From Conus ventricosus (Eukaryota; Mollusca; Gastropoda; Neogastropoda; Conidae): 64,000 nt of DNA. Under the pieces are notes generated by a model. It searched no databases and was not told where the DNA came from. It saw nothing but the letters and a program-made list of their open reading frames with translations. Where the stretch lies: positions 51,857,362 to 51,921,361 of the forward strand of contig CM031604.1 in assembly GCA_018398815.1 (NCBI GenBank). The letters are read 5' to 3'. Made by a program: the position numbers and the translations under genes. Positions 1 through 12,514 of this stretch are shown piece after piece (the stretch's first letter is position 1; the number at the start of each line of letters is the position of its first letter).

Positions 1-65
1 GGTTAATTGTCACGAGAACCCCAAAGGGTCTATTAACACAGCATGTTATTATGAGAAATCATAGT

Positions 66-352
66 TAATTGGATGGTTACTTCCCATTTGGTCTACTCCC
101 ATTTCGCCTACTCAGAAATGTGTGAGCGCGACTTGGCCTAACGGCCTTCGTTCATTCGTCCTTCGTCCTCTCTCGGGCTTCGCCCTACTCTAATCTAAAG
201 ACCATCGATTCTGCTTTGGAGTAGACTGGGACACTGGTTACGCCAGGGGGGAGCCTTGCAGTATGGTCAGTATGGAAATAGACGAAATGGGAGTAGTAGA
301 CGAAATGGGAGTAGACGAAATGGGAGTAGACCAAATGGGATGTCACCAATTG
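66..352. mobile_element. Foldback MITE-like element
   Basis: Two ends form an inverted repeat of about 40 bp sharing TCCCATTTGGTCTACTCCC followed by ATTTCG. The right arm is lengthened by extra copies of a GACGAAATGGGAGTA unit (about 288-330). There is no coding capacity. The short length and inverted ends suit a non-autonomous DNA transposon; its superfamily cannot be told and no clear target duplication was found. Confidence 0.55.
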
Positions 353-725
353 GATAGACCATAATTTAATGTGAGTCCATATAGGGAGCCATTATTGTCT
401 TTTCATATTCAGGCAATCATGGACATATTTTGCAATATAGGTTTGCTGGTCATTATTTCCTAGCATTTCTTTTTTGTTTTTGCTTTTTGTTTTTTTGCAT
501 GTTGTCGGATCAATGGATTACCTAAGGCGGTGACTTTTTTGTGTCTCTTTCCTCCAATGCCCGAAATCCACCTCTTCATTTTTTGTGTGCTTCACACTGT
601 CCTCTTCATCTGCCAAAAGAAAACAGCGGAAAAAAAAAAAAACAATTTCCACTACCTACTAGCCCCCCCCCCCCCCCCCCTTTCCTTCTTCTTTTTTTCC
701 TTCTTCCTTTTTTCTCAACCAGCCT
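353..725. other. Non-coding, T/C-rich stretch
   Basis: Low-complexity T-rich and C-rich runs, including a poly-C run near 662-681. I see no gene or element in it. Confidence 0.6.
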
Positions 726-942
726 CTTACACACCATGCAGAGTCTGTATGTTTTCTTACACACCATGCAGAGTCTGTATGTTTTCTTACACACCATGCA
801 GAGTCTGTATGTTTTCTTACACACCATGCAGAGTCTGTATGTTTTCTTACACACCATGCAGAGTCTGTATGTTCTCTTACACACCATGCAGAGTCTGTAT
901 GTTCTCTTACACACCATGCAGAGTCTGTATGTTTTCTTACAA
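726..942. repeat. 30-bp minisatellite, 7 copies
   Basis: A 30-bp unit containing ACACCATGCAGAGTCTGTAT is repeated seven times head to tail with only T/C changes at one site, then a partial copy. Because 30 is a multiple of 3 and the unit lacks stops, several frames stay open across it; these are artefacts of the repeat, not genes. Confidence 0.95.
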
Positions 943-1278
943 ATGGACATATTCTTGCAGATTTTAGCGTTTTGGCGTTTGATACAAAGTGTCTGGGTTT
1001 GTTAACGTTCTAATGTGTGGTGTACTGGCACACTCATTCTGATAATGTAAGCTTAATGCTTATACAAAGAAAACAACAGAGAAAAAGACGGAAAGAAAGG
1101 AGGGAAAGAAGAAAGAAGAGGAAGAAGGAAAGAAGACAACAACAAAAATTCGTAGCTGTGTAAAAGCAAAGGAAATAACAAGATGAATATACAGTTCTGA
1201 GGCAAATCTGAAACACAATAAGCTTCAGGCCTAGATGTGACCAGGTTGAATGCATTGCCTAGCATTTCACTTGGGTAT

Positions 1279-1280
<2 letters not shown>
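943..1280. other. Non-coding stretch, purine-rich
   Basis: A/G-rich block near 1075-1140 with no recognisable gene. Confidence 0.5.
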
Positions 1281-1353
<73 letters not shown>

Positions 1354-1356
1354 CAC

Positions 1357-1419
<63 letters not shown>
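1281..1419. repeat. (TC)n-(TG)n compound microsatellite
   Basis: Long TC tract at 1281-1350 followed by a TG tract at 1361-1419. Smaller TG and CAGTACA repeats follow at 1726-1765 and 1825-1868. Confidence 0.97.
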
Positions 1420-1915
1420 GAACACCACTGGGACAAACGTTGAATGACATCCCATTGTTCTCCTTCTTTGAACGCCGTTAGAAGCATCGGACGCCACACT
1501 CCGAACAATAGCAGGCCTACGCTAGTTTCATCTTCGCAAATGTTTTTTCCTGTCCAGTCTACAATGCTGTCAGTCCCCCGTCTTTTCCTCCCGTCTCCCT
1601 AAGGGCCTGGGCTCTTAAAAGCAACATTACCATTACACCCCCCCCCCCCCCCCCCCCTAACGATTACGTTGCATTTGGCCAAATCATGTTTCGCTCTTTC
1701 TTTTGTTCTCATTAACTAATGAATTGCGTGTGTGTGTGTGTGTGTGTGTGTGCGTGTGTGTGTGTTCCGGAGCTCCACAAATTTCAAGTGTAACATTTCA
1801 CCTCAAAAACTGACGCACGATTCGGTACACAGTACACAGTACACAGTACACAGTACAGAGTACACAGTATGAACAGAACAACCTTGTTAGACCTGTAGCA
1901 GTATCACCTTGCTTT

Positions 1916-3240
1916 ATGGAACATGAAGTGAGTTTGACAGGAATGGGCCTGAGAGCAGGCTGTTTCGACCATCTCTTTATTGTTCACTTCAATCAAAGCA
2001 TACACAAAAATTCCATGTCGTTTTACCGCCATTCACCTAAATGTCGTGAGCTCCTGCGAAAGGGGCTTATCAAAGTCTCTGTACACTTAGAAATCAAAAC
2101 ACTGTATAAAACTTGGCTCAAAAGACAGATAACGCCACTTGGCAGAGTAGCGGTGCTTAAATCTATGATTCTTTCTAAACTAATCCATCTATGGATGTTA
2201 TTACCAAACCCACCGGACTATATAACTTATGAAATCCAGAACTTTATATTTAAGTTTGTTTGGGGCAAAAAAAAAGAGAGACAGAATCAGTAGGAAAACG
2301 TCTGTGAAAAGCGTAGTGCAGGGGGGAATCGGAATACCAAACATAAAGAAGCATATAAATGCTTTGAAATTAACTTGGATTCGTGAAATCTTATCAAGTA
2401 AACACAGATGGAAGAAAGTGCTTGTTTCAGTGTATGAAAAAGCAGAAATTATCAATAAACTAGGAGGATCCAATCTGCCATGGAGCGATAAACTAAATAA
2501 CTTCTGGAGAGACGTACTCAAAGCTTGTAGAGAAACTGGTAAGATTGTTCGTGTTAAAACTGCGGAGGATCTCTGTTCAGAGCCTCTGTTCTGTAATCCC
2601 AACTTAAAGATTGGGGGCAGATCAACCTTTATAAAAACTGGATTGAAAACGATGTATTCTGCATACGGAATCTTCTGGACGAGAACAGTGAATTTTTTTT
2701 AGTTTCCAGTCTTTTGTTGATAAATATAGTATCAATACTGATTTTGTTACATATAATGGCTGTGTTAGTGCTGTGAAAAAGTATTCAAGAGAAACTGGAC
2801 TAGAAATGAGATACTGTGAGGAAGGTACGACAAGTAAATTATTAAATGAAATCTGTTCAATTTCAAGAGGAGCTTCACATTATTTCGATGTATTAAATCA
2901 AGACCCGACAGAACCAGGTTTTTGCAATAAATGGAATGTAAGACTACAGAAGGAGGTTACATGGATTAAAACTTTTCACAAAGTCCGACAGATAAAAGAC
3001 ATTAAACTAAGATGGTTTCAAATGAGAATTAGTAACAGAATATTGGCAACCAATGTTATTTTGCAAAACATGGGAATTGAAGAGTCAGAAAAATGCTCTT
3101 TTTGTGAGAGATAAAAAGAAAATATTCAACATATATTTTGGCGCTGCCAGTATGTACAAAACTTCTTGCAAGAGTTTCAAAATGTGGTAAACAGAAACTG
3201 TAAAATTAAAAAAACTGTTGGTTGATGAAAATATTGTTCT
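1916..3240 (+). pseudogene. L1-like LINE ORF2, C-terminal remnant
   Basis: Broken reading frames encode the region downstream of the reverse-transcriptase catalytic core of an L1/Tx1-type ORF2: a stretch with WLKRQITPLGRVAVLKS and LPNPP, then GGIGIPN, and at the end a C-x2-C ... H-x4-C knuckle (CSFCER, then HIFWRC in the same frame after a stop). Frame breaks sit at an A-run near 2268 and a T-run near 2695, and there is a stop at about 3112. The catalytic domain and endonuclease are missing, so it is a 5'-truncated dead copy. The L1-type assignment is from remembered family features. Confidence 0.7.
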
Positions 3241-3640
3241 GTGTGATTGTAACTTTAAATCTGATAGAACGTTTGACCTAATCTTGCTACTCGCCAAATT
3301 TTATATTTGTAAATGCAAATATGAAAGAGTTTACCATTAGTTCAAATCTTTATTGTATTTTTGAAAGCCAGATATGAAACAGAAAAGTATGCTGCTCTTT
3401 TTTAACATGTCCCATGGAAATTTTGTGGCACAATGGATTCCATACTTGACGTTATTGGAGTAAAACACAATCATCTATTCAATTGTATATAAAGGCTATG
3501 ACAACGGCCAGTTTTTTTTTTCTGTTTGTTTCTTTTTTGTTTGTTTGTTTTTGTCTGTTTGTTTGCTTGTTTGTGTTTTTATTCTTATGCCTTTCTGATT
3601 TCTCTCCCTAAACCTTTCTGTGATTTAAAATAACTCTTTT

Positions 3641-3860
3641 TGTGACTTGATGTGCAAACAACAATGATAACTTGTTAATGAATTATTTTCAATCACTTTG
3701 TTGTAATTAATTGAATATGAATACGTCGATTTTGTTAGTCACTATCTTGTTTATAAATGTTTGTGAGTTGAGGTGCAAACAACTGTGATTGCTTGTTTAT
3801 GAATTATGTCCAATGATTTCGTTGTACTGAATCGAATACGCATCTGTATTTGTGTACATT
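3641..3860 (+). repeat. ~121-bp tandem duplication in LINE 3' region
   Basis: Two diverged copies start at about 3641 and 3762. Both contain GTGCAAACAAC and a TGAATTAT motif. They lie between the L1-like remnant and the CA microsatellite, so they probably form its 3' UTR. Confidence 0.6.
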
Positions 3861-3912
3861 GTGTCTGTTTTGTACTCTTTGAATTTCTAAATAAAAACTT
3901 TTTTTGTCAAAC

Positions 3913-3933
3913 AAACACACACACACACACACG

Positions 3934-3999
<66 letters not shown>

Positions 4000-4022
4000 T
4001 GTGCGCGCGCGCAAGCACGCAC

Positions 4023-4060
<38 letters not shown>

Positions 4061-4151
4061 GGGAGAGAGAGAGAGAGAGAGAGAGTCTTTTCTAATACGG
4101 GAAAAGAATAAGTACTGGAACAAGCGTTTTCGCATATTGCCGACAATTGAA

Positions 4152-4231
<80 letters not shown>

Positions 4232-4472
4232 TAAAGACTGCAAAAGTAAAACAAACAAACAAAATAATGCAGCGAATACAACATTATTACGCCACAATCG
4301 GCAATGCAAAGGATATGGAGATAGACTTGCAGACCAAAAGACCATCCCTGAAAACAAAAAAAAAGTGGGTGAACAGTGAATGAGATCTGAAAAGAAAGGA
4401 AAGGGGATAAGGGTAAACATGGAAGGAGGGTCAGAAGGGAGGGGGAAAAAAATGTATAGTCTACATTTTAAA

Positions 4473-4507
<35 letters not shown>

Positions 4508-4694
4508 ACACACACACACACACAACACATTAAACATAGTGTATGTGCCACTCGCACAGATGAATAGATAGACCGACAGACAGACAGACAGACAGATATA
4601 TAGACCGACCAACCGACTTACAGACAGACAGATAGGTAGAGAGAGAGATAGATAGATAGATACTGATATATATATATATTATATATTATATATA

Positions 4695-4745
<51 letters not shown>

Positions 4746-4860
4746 TATATATATAGATATAGATATAGATAGATAGACAGATAGATCATTACATAGATAG
4801 ACACACTTCTGACATTCGGGGGAGAGAGAGAGAGAGAGGGGGGGGGGGGGGGGGGGGGGG
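3913..4860. repeat. Microsatellite cluster
   Basis: Nearly continuous simple repeats: (AC)n at 3913-3992, (GA)n at 4023-4085, (AC)n at 4153-4226 and 4475-4524, CAGA/GATA at 4570-4662, (TA)n at 4668-4742, GATA/TATAGA to about 4795, then (GA)n and poly-G to 4860. All long frames here are low-complexity artefacts. Confidence 0.95.
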
Positions 4861-5350
4861 CGATGTCCTCCCATCGCACGAAAGTTGCAGTTTTTCTCCA
4901 AAATGGACCGTGTCAGCGTTTCCAGTTGCTCACCATTTGAAACAGTCATGTTTACACGCTTAAATAAGCAACCCAACAAACACTACTGTTTGTCAAGAAG
5001 TATAAACGCTTTCTCCACCCCCTACTCGGTTATCTTCGCCGAAGAGAGTGCAGTGATATAGTTTGTTGCTCACGAAATGGAGACTGTTTATGCGGTGAAT
5101 GCCATCTGCTACAAGAATTTTCTGCCAGCTATCAAAAAAACCGTTTAATCACGCATCTTACCAACACGACCAGCTGTGTGACTCGGTGTTAGAACCTATA
5201 TCCAACACACTCCTTTTCTTTCACAAAGTAATACGCGAAAACTGTCACCGGTCCGGCCATCTGTCTGTCTTTCTATCCGTCCATCGATCTATGTTCATGG
5301 CTTTTTGTACACAGAACTGGGAAGTACTTTAAAATGGGAACGAAGAAATG
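4861..5350. other. Unique non-coding sequence
   Basis: No gene, RNA or element recognised. Confidence 0.4.

Positions 5351-5411
<61 letters not shown>
5351..5411. repeat. (TG)n microsatellite
   Basis: About 30 TG units directly before satellite sequence and the assembly gap. Confidence 0.95.
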
Positions 5412-5413
<2 letters not shown>

Positions 5414-5439
5414 CGTCGTCCGTGGTCAAAATGTGTTCA

Positions 5440-5503
5440 CTCGCTCCAGACAAAACTACTGGCCCGATCTTTCTGAAAATGTGTAGGTATGTTCATTATG
5501 GTC
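5440..5503. repeat. Satellite edge left of gap
   Basis: The last bases before the gap match the ~146-bp satellite found at 7027-7700, sharing CGATCTTTCTGAAAA and GGTATGTTCATTATGG. The gap was therefore placed inside, or at the edge of, the same satellite. Confidence 0.8.
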
Positions 5504-6503
5504 NNNNNNNNNNNNNNNNNNNNNNNNNNNNNNNNNNNNNNNNNNNNNNNNNNNNNNNNNNNNNNNNNNNNNNNNNNNNNNNNNNNNNNNNNNNNNNNNN
5601 NNNNNNNNNNNNNNNNNNNNNNNNNNNNNNNNNNNNNNNNNNNNNNNNNNNNNNNNNNNNNNNNNNNNNNNNNNNNNNNNNNNNNNNNNNNNNNNNNNNN
5701 NNNNNNNNNNNNNNNNNNNNNNNNNNNNNNNNNNNNNNNNNNNNNNNNNNNNNNNNNNNNNNNNNNNNNNNNNNNNNNNNNNNNNNNNNNNNNNNNNNNN
5801 NNNNNNNNNNNNNNNNNNNNNNNNNNNNNNNNNNNNNNNNNNNNNNNNNNNNNNNNNNNNNNNNNNNNNNNNNNNNNNNNNNNNNNNNNNNNNNNNNNNN
5901 NNNNNNNNNNNNNNNNNNNNNNNNNNNNNNNNNNNNNNNNNNNNNNNNNNNNNNNNNNNNNNNNNNNNNNNNNNNNNNNNNNNNNNNNNNNNNNNNNNNN
6001 NNNNNNNNNNNNNNNNNNNNNNNNNNNNNNNNNNNNNNNNNNNNNNNNNNNNNNNNNNNNNNNNNNNNNNNNNNNNNNNNNNNNNNNNNNNNNNNNNNNN
6101 NNNNNNNNNNNNNNNNNNNNNNNNNNNNNNNNNNNNNNNNNNNNNNNNNNNNNNNNNNNNNNNNNNNNNNNNNNNNNNNNNNNNNNNNNNNNNNNNNNNN
6201 NNNNNNNNNNNNNNNNNNNNNNNNNNNNNNNNNNNNNNNNNNNNNNNNNNNNNNNNNNNNNNNNNNNNNNNNNNNNNNNNNNNNNNNNNNNNNNNNNNNN
6301 NNNNNNNNNNNNNNNNNNNNNNNNNNNNNNNNNNNNNNNNNNNNNNNNNNNNNNNNNNNNNNNNNNNNNNNNNNNNNNNNNNNNNNNNNNNNNNNNNNNN
6401 NNNNNNNNNNNNNNNNNNNNNNNNNNNNNNNNNNNNNNNNNNNNNNNNNNNNNNNNNNNNNNNNNNNNNNNNNNNNNNNNNNNNNNNNNNNNNNNNNNNN
6501 NNN
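5504..6503. other. Assembly gap, 1000 N
   Basis: Exactly 1000 N, so a conventional placeholder of unknown true length. The open frames across it have no meaning. Confidence 0.99.
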
Positions 6504-6991
6504 GGATATTGGTAATGATACGTTGTTATGTAGTATGTGTTCATTAAATCAACAAAGGAGAGAGAGGGGGGTGGGGGTGGGTGGGGAGGGGAGGGGTGTA
6601 AGTGGAGTGAGCGGGTGTGTTTGTTTGCCATTATGTGCTTGTAGCTTGTAAGAACACAGAGGATTGTGCTTAGTGATTTTTGTTTGTTTGTGTATGTGTT
6701 TGTATATCCAACAAAAGAAAACAACCTTTCCTCGGCATACATAGAACTCACACTCAAATCCATTCAAACCGAAAAAAAGATAACTCATTTCTAATATGTT
6801 TCACTGATTATTTACTACAATATTGTCAAACATGTACAAATATGATTAATAACACACAAATATGTGGTAATTTGCACCCGGAAATGTACAGCAAAAAGAA
6901 AGATCATGGTGATGAAAGAATGGAAAAGAGAGAAAGAAGGAACTGTGGAATGGAAGAGAGAATGAGGAAAGAAATAAAAGAATGTATTAAA

Positions 6992-7026
<35 letters not shown>
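6504..7026. other. Non-coding sequence ending in poly-A
   Basis: G-rich then A-rich sequence ending in about 35 A at 6991-7025, like the tail of a retroposed element. No coding remnant seen. Confidence 0.5.
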
Positions 7027-7027
<1 letters not shown>

Positions 7028-7700
7028 AGCAGGTATGTTCACTATGGGTTACGGATGATGCCCAATGTTTTAGTTTATTGTTATAGCCGTTGCTAACGGC
7101 TATAACTGCCCATAACGGTTCTTCTTCTTTATGGAATATCTCAAAAAGTGCTTGGCCGATCTTTCTGAAAATTTGTAGGTATGTTCATTATGGGCGACGG
7201 ATGATGCCCAATGTTTTAGTTTACCGTTGTAACCGTTACTAACAGCTATAACGGCCCATAACGGTTTTTCTTTTTTATGCAATGTCTCAGAAAGTACTTG
7301 GCCGATCTTTCTGAAAATTTGTAGATATGTTCATTATGGGTCACGGATGATGCCCGACGTTTTATTTTACCGTTATAGCCGTTACTAACGACTATAATGA
7401 CCCATAACGGTTTTTCTTTTTCATGGAATATCTCAGAAAGTACGTGGCCGATCTTTCTGAAAATTTGTAGGTATGTTCATTATGGGTCACGGATGATGAC
7501 CGATGTTTAAGTTTATCGTTATAACCGTTACTAATGGCCCATAACAGTTTTCTTCTTTATGGAAAATCTCAGAAAGTTCTTGGCCGATCTTTCTGAAAAT
7601 TTGTAAGTATGTTCATTATAGGTCACAGATGATGGCCGATGTTTACCAGAATAGCCATTACTAACAGTTACACCAGCCCAAGACGGTTTTTCCTCTTTAT
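7027..7700. repeat. ~146-bp satellite array with hairpins
   Basis: The anchor GGCCGATCTTTCTGAAAA recurs at about 7154, 7300, 7446 and 7582, giving periods of 146, 146 and 136 bp. Units also share ATGTTCATTATGGG and GGATGATGCCC. Each unit holds an inverted repeat; the best is at about 7081-7107, arms GTTATAGCCGTT and AACGGCTATAAC around a 3-base loop. The last copy decays around 7640-7700. Confidence 0.9.
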
Positions 7701-8512
7701 GGAATATCTCAAGCGTATTCAGGATAAACTGGGAGTACGTTTAAATGCTTTGCATCTTGTTGCTTTTTTTTTTTTTTTTTCAGTATCCCGATTTCTACGA
7801 GCGCAAACGATATTCATGCAACTCAGTGGGTTGGGTGTCAACATTCTAACTAAACGCTTTGCCAGCTATCTAATATATTATGTAAATGCAAGATATAGCT
7901 GCAGATCCTTCTGACTCCTACAGTTGGTGTACAGTGGTGAGGGGGTGGGCTGAGGTGGGGGATGTAGAAGCTAAGGGTGGAGGACGAGGACACTGACTGT
8001 CGAATTAGATCAGATCGCACAAATGATCCAGGCTGACCAAAAACGTCGCCAAGATCAATAACTCTTCCCCTTTGTCCTCAACTCCGCTACCAGCCTTACA
8101 GCCCTTGTCCCTTTGCCTGCTGATACAAAGCACAAGCCAGTACAATCGTTTGAATTTTTCAAAATCGGGACAGTAAACAATTAAATTTTTTTTCTTTTAT
8201 GTTCAAACACGCAGATGCAAACTTACATTTAAGAGTCTCCTACTGCCGACTTGGATGTAAATCCATTCATTTCTCAGTCTTTGTCCAACACTCAAAACCG
8301 CCAAGCGCAGAAACAAGCCGACAATTAACGCCACACACTGGCCGATTGGCATACGAAAAGTCCGTGCAGTGTTGAAATCTCGTGCACCGCTTGTTTAAAA
8401 AACAACAACAACAAACAAACAAACAAAAAACGCATGAAGAAGCGGGTGCTTCTACGGATGGACGGTAGGCCATAGTCCATATTGGGCTGAGCTCGATTTT
8501 TGCTACGGATGT
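7701..8512. other. No gene recognised
   Basis: Unique-looking sequence with short homopolymers. I see no supported feature. Confidence 0.5.
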
Positions 8513-9991
8513 GGTAGTAGTAGTAGTAGTAGTAGTAGTAGGGACGGCGTTTTGATTACGCCTAGACCGCGAGGTCTAATATTTGTCCCCTCCTGGTTTG
8601 GTTCTGGTTATATTTATCTAGATTGGTCGTACCTAATGGGGTTGCTACTCGTCATAGCCATAAAATAGATCTTCTAGCTGGGGCAGTTTGTCGATCAGGT
8701 TCTTGAACTCATTCACAGATTTTGCAAATTTAACTGATGAAGGTAATGCATTCCATGGGTTAACAACTCTAAAAGAAAATGAGAATTTGCGCTTGTTAGT
8801 TCTGGCATGCATTACAAAGAGTTTTCCTGCAGAGTTCCTCGTAACATTCACAGGTGCATAGGAAAACAAGGAGTGCAAGTCAACATCATCAAATCCGTGG
8901 AAAATTTTAAACATCTGTATGAGATCACCTCGTAGTCGTCTACCCTTTAGTGAATGTAGGTTCAAAAATTTTAATCGATCATAGTAGTTCATTTCTTTGC
9001 ATTCCTTCAGCAGTCTGGTTGCACGCCTCTGAACTCTTTCGATCAGGATGGATTGCCTCTTTAGGTTTGCAGGACACCAGATAACATTTGCATATTCCAG
9101 ATGCGGTCTCACAATGGACTTATATAATGTAGTGAAAGTATCTTTGTCTAAAAATGTGAAGGCTCTCTTTACCATTCCTAATACTTGGTTTGCCTTACCC
9201 ACAATTCGGTTTATGTGCGGGTCAAAATCAAGGCTTTCATCAAACGTAACACCCAAATCCTTTTCTTCGTTACATCTTGTAATCTTTTGAACATTATTAC
9301 CCAGCTTCATTTCATACTCATTTACAGGATTTTTATTCCCCATATGTAGAACATGACACTTTGACACATTGAAAAATAAGCACCAGGTCTCTGACCACTC
9401 TTGTAATTTGTTGATATCATTTTGGATGGTGGAGTTTTCCCTTGCAGTGTTCATTATTTTGGTATCGTCCGCGAAGATGTGGCACATACTCTGCAATGTA
9501 GAGGGCATATCGTTTATGAAAACAGTAAAGAGAATGGGACCTAATATGCTACCCTGGGGTATACCACTCAGTACATCTGCTTTATCGGACTTAGCATCAC
9601 CTACCCTCACTCTCTGTGTGCGTCCTTTAAGGAAACTGCTAGTCCATTTCAAAATGGAACCACATACACCGTAAGCAGCGAGTTTGGTAAGTAACCTTTC
9701 ATGTGGGACTGAGTCAAAAGCTTTTTTAAAGTCAAGATAAATGATATCTACAGGTTCCCCTTCATCCAAATAAAATGTGAGCCTTTCCATAACTTGTAAT
9801 AACTGCGTCACACATGACCTTTTCTTCCTAAAACCGTGCTGGCAATCAGCATAGAGTCCATTATCAGTGAAATGTGAAACAATAGTATCTCTCACTAGGC
9901 TTTCTAATACTTTACATAATACACAGGTAAGTGAAACTGGGCGATAGTTTCCTGGATCTGATTTACCTCCCTTTTTAAATATTGCCGTCAC
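8513..9991 (-). mobile_element. CR1-type LINE copy, 5'-truncated
   Basis: The element runs leftwards from a truncated reverse-transcriptase frame to a 3' UTR (8542-8644) and ends in a TAC-type trinucleotide tail (8513-8541). Such short 3' microsatellite tails are usual for CR1-clade LINEs. The endonuclease half is missing beyond 9991, consistent with incomplete reverse transcription. Confidence 0.8.
8645..9991 (-). CDS. Reverse transcriptase, CR1-like (partial, open)
   Basis: A 448-codon open frame with reverse-transcriptase landmarks in order: FKKGGKSDPGNYRPVSLT near the start, DFKKAFDSVPHERL, GIPQGSILGPILF, and the catalytic FADDT box, then the thumb and C-terminal region ending with a WNALPSSV motif. 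The enzyme copies LINE RNA into DNA at a nicked target. The apurinic endonuclease domain is absent, so the frame cannot support retrotransposition alone. The uninterrupted frame and intact catalytic aspartates make it the youngest-looking LINE copy in the window. The first Met is only where the frame opens, not a true start. Confidence 0.85.
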   Translation of the reverse strand: MTAIFKKGGKSDPGNYRPVSLTCVLCKVLESLVRDTIVSHFTDNGLYADCQHGFRKKRSCVTQLLQVMERLTFYLDEGEPVDIIYLDFKKAFDSVPHERLLTKLAAYGVCGSILKWTSSFLKGRTQRVRVGDAKSDKADVLSGIPQGSILGPILFTVFINDMPSTLQSMCHIFADDTKIMNTARENSTIQNDINKLQEWSETWCLFFNVSKCHVLHMGNKNPVNEYEMKLGNNVQKITRCNEEKDLGVTFDESLDFDPHINRIVGKANQVLGMVKRAFTFLDKDTFTTLYKSIVRPHLEYANVIWCPANLKRQSILIERVQRRATRLLKECKEMNYYDRLKFLNLHSLKGRRLRGDLIQMFKIFHGFDDVDLHSLFSYAPVNVTRNSAGKLFVMHARTNKRKFSFSFRVVNPWNALPSSVKFAKSVNEFKNLIDKLPQLEDLFYGYDE

Positions 9992-10077
9992 TTCGGCGGT
10001 GGTGGTGGCAGTAGCCTCGGTAGTCGCAGTCGTAGTCGGCTAATAGCAGCAGTAGCAATAGCAATAGAAGCAGAACT

Positions 10078-10171
10078 AGTAGTAGTAGCGCGCGCGCGCG
10101 TGTGTGTACCCGAGTGAGTGCCCCCTCCCCCCCCCCCCCCCCCCTCTCTCTCTCTACGTACTTTGAATAGC

Positions 10172-10243
<72 letters not shown>
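10078..10243. repeat. Compound simple repeats (AGT, CG/TG, poly-C, TA)
   Basis: AGT, CG and TG tracts around 10078-10107, a poly-C run at about 10130-10144, (TC)n, then (TA)n at 10176-10243. Confidence 0.95.
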
Positions 10244-11310
<1,067 letters not shown>

Positions 11311-11502
11311 ATTCCCTGGTTCTGTGCTAGGTGCGCCATGAGCTTGAGTTCGGGCGAAAGAAAAAAAAAAACCTGCTGATAAAACCCACACAAAGTAGGC
11401 TGAATGTTTGAATTCTTGTTGTTTCAAATCTCTGTATTTCAGGCGTTTATACACAACCAGTCAGTGACGTAAGTGGCAGAGTAATCAATCTTTTGAATGT
11501 GA

Positions 11503-11640
11503 TCGTCAAATGAATGAAGATAAGCGGCTATTGAAAACATATAGTTGACAGTATAGCTATTCTAAAGCTTTCGTCAAATGAATGAAGATAAGTGTCTATT
11601 GAAAATATATAGCTGACAGTATAGATATACTAACGCTTTA
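11503..11640. repeat. ~69-bp tandem duplication
   Basis: Two copies share CGTCAAATGAATGAAGATAA and a GACAGTATAG block, starting at about 11503 and 11572. Confidence 0.85.
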
Positions 11641-12514
11641 ACCAACAGCAGCCTGTGCTCATTTGTTTTTGAACCATGCTGAGGCGCTTGGAGCACACGC
11701 CAGACCAAACGTAACGCTCATTCATGAAAGTTTCGGTTGAACTCAAATGAGAAGCATATTTTTGTCCTTGAACAGTGTGTAGAATGATAAGTTGTCGTTA
11801 TTATTGCCATTTATGTCACTGTAGTACTGTGTGTTGATGTTGCTGGGGTAATGTAGTTGTTCAGAATTTGGATACAGATGAACATGATGCGAGAACCACA
11901 AACGGCCACAATCACGACAGGTGGTAGTGACGGTGGGGGTGGGGGGGGTGAAGAGGGGTGCGACAGGGTGGTTTCATCGTCTTTGCTAGTCAGGCATTTA
12001 TTGTTGGTGCGGCTGCAACTTCTGATAATGGTTTTCTTTAATAAATAGCGTTAGCATGAAAGTGAAAGCGAAAGTAACACAAATCTATCTCTAAATGGTA
12101 CAATCCTCATTTAGCATTTGGAAATCGCATGTGAACGAGACCTAAAAGAAGACAAAGGAAAAAAAAATCAGCAACGTCATTTCCGCCATGCAGTTGGGGG
12201 ACATATCAAGGTACGAAGATTGCAAAAATTAACATATTTGTCCTATGCTTTATTTTTAGATGCATAAGTGGATGTAACTCAATGATGAGCAATCACACAT
12301 ATTTAAGGGTTAAAGGAAACAACTTTAACGTTAACTGACTCTGTTTATCTTCTTCGATCATATTTTCTTTGTTATCACCCACCCTGGCTCGTCACGCCTG
12401 TCAGGCCAGTCAATTTTGGATGGCTTTCCTCTTCTTTGAGACAGAACGGGTCGTACCGAACATTTCAGACCAGCAGCAGGAAATCTGGGAATCCAGAGTG
12501 ATTAAATAGTGCTC
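11641..12514. other. No gene recognised
   Basis: Unique-looking sequence with a G-run near 11935-11950. No supported feature. Confidence 0.5.

Noticed and set aside
1053..1508. Long frames over TC/TG tracts (also 3887-4612, 10,962-11,393, 17,286-17,609)
   Set aside because: They translate microsatellites into dipeptide or mixed repeats, are open on both strands and lack any domain.
5305..6763. Frames of 350-450 codons across the N gap
   Set aside because: They are open only because N codons are not stops.
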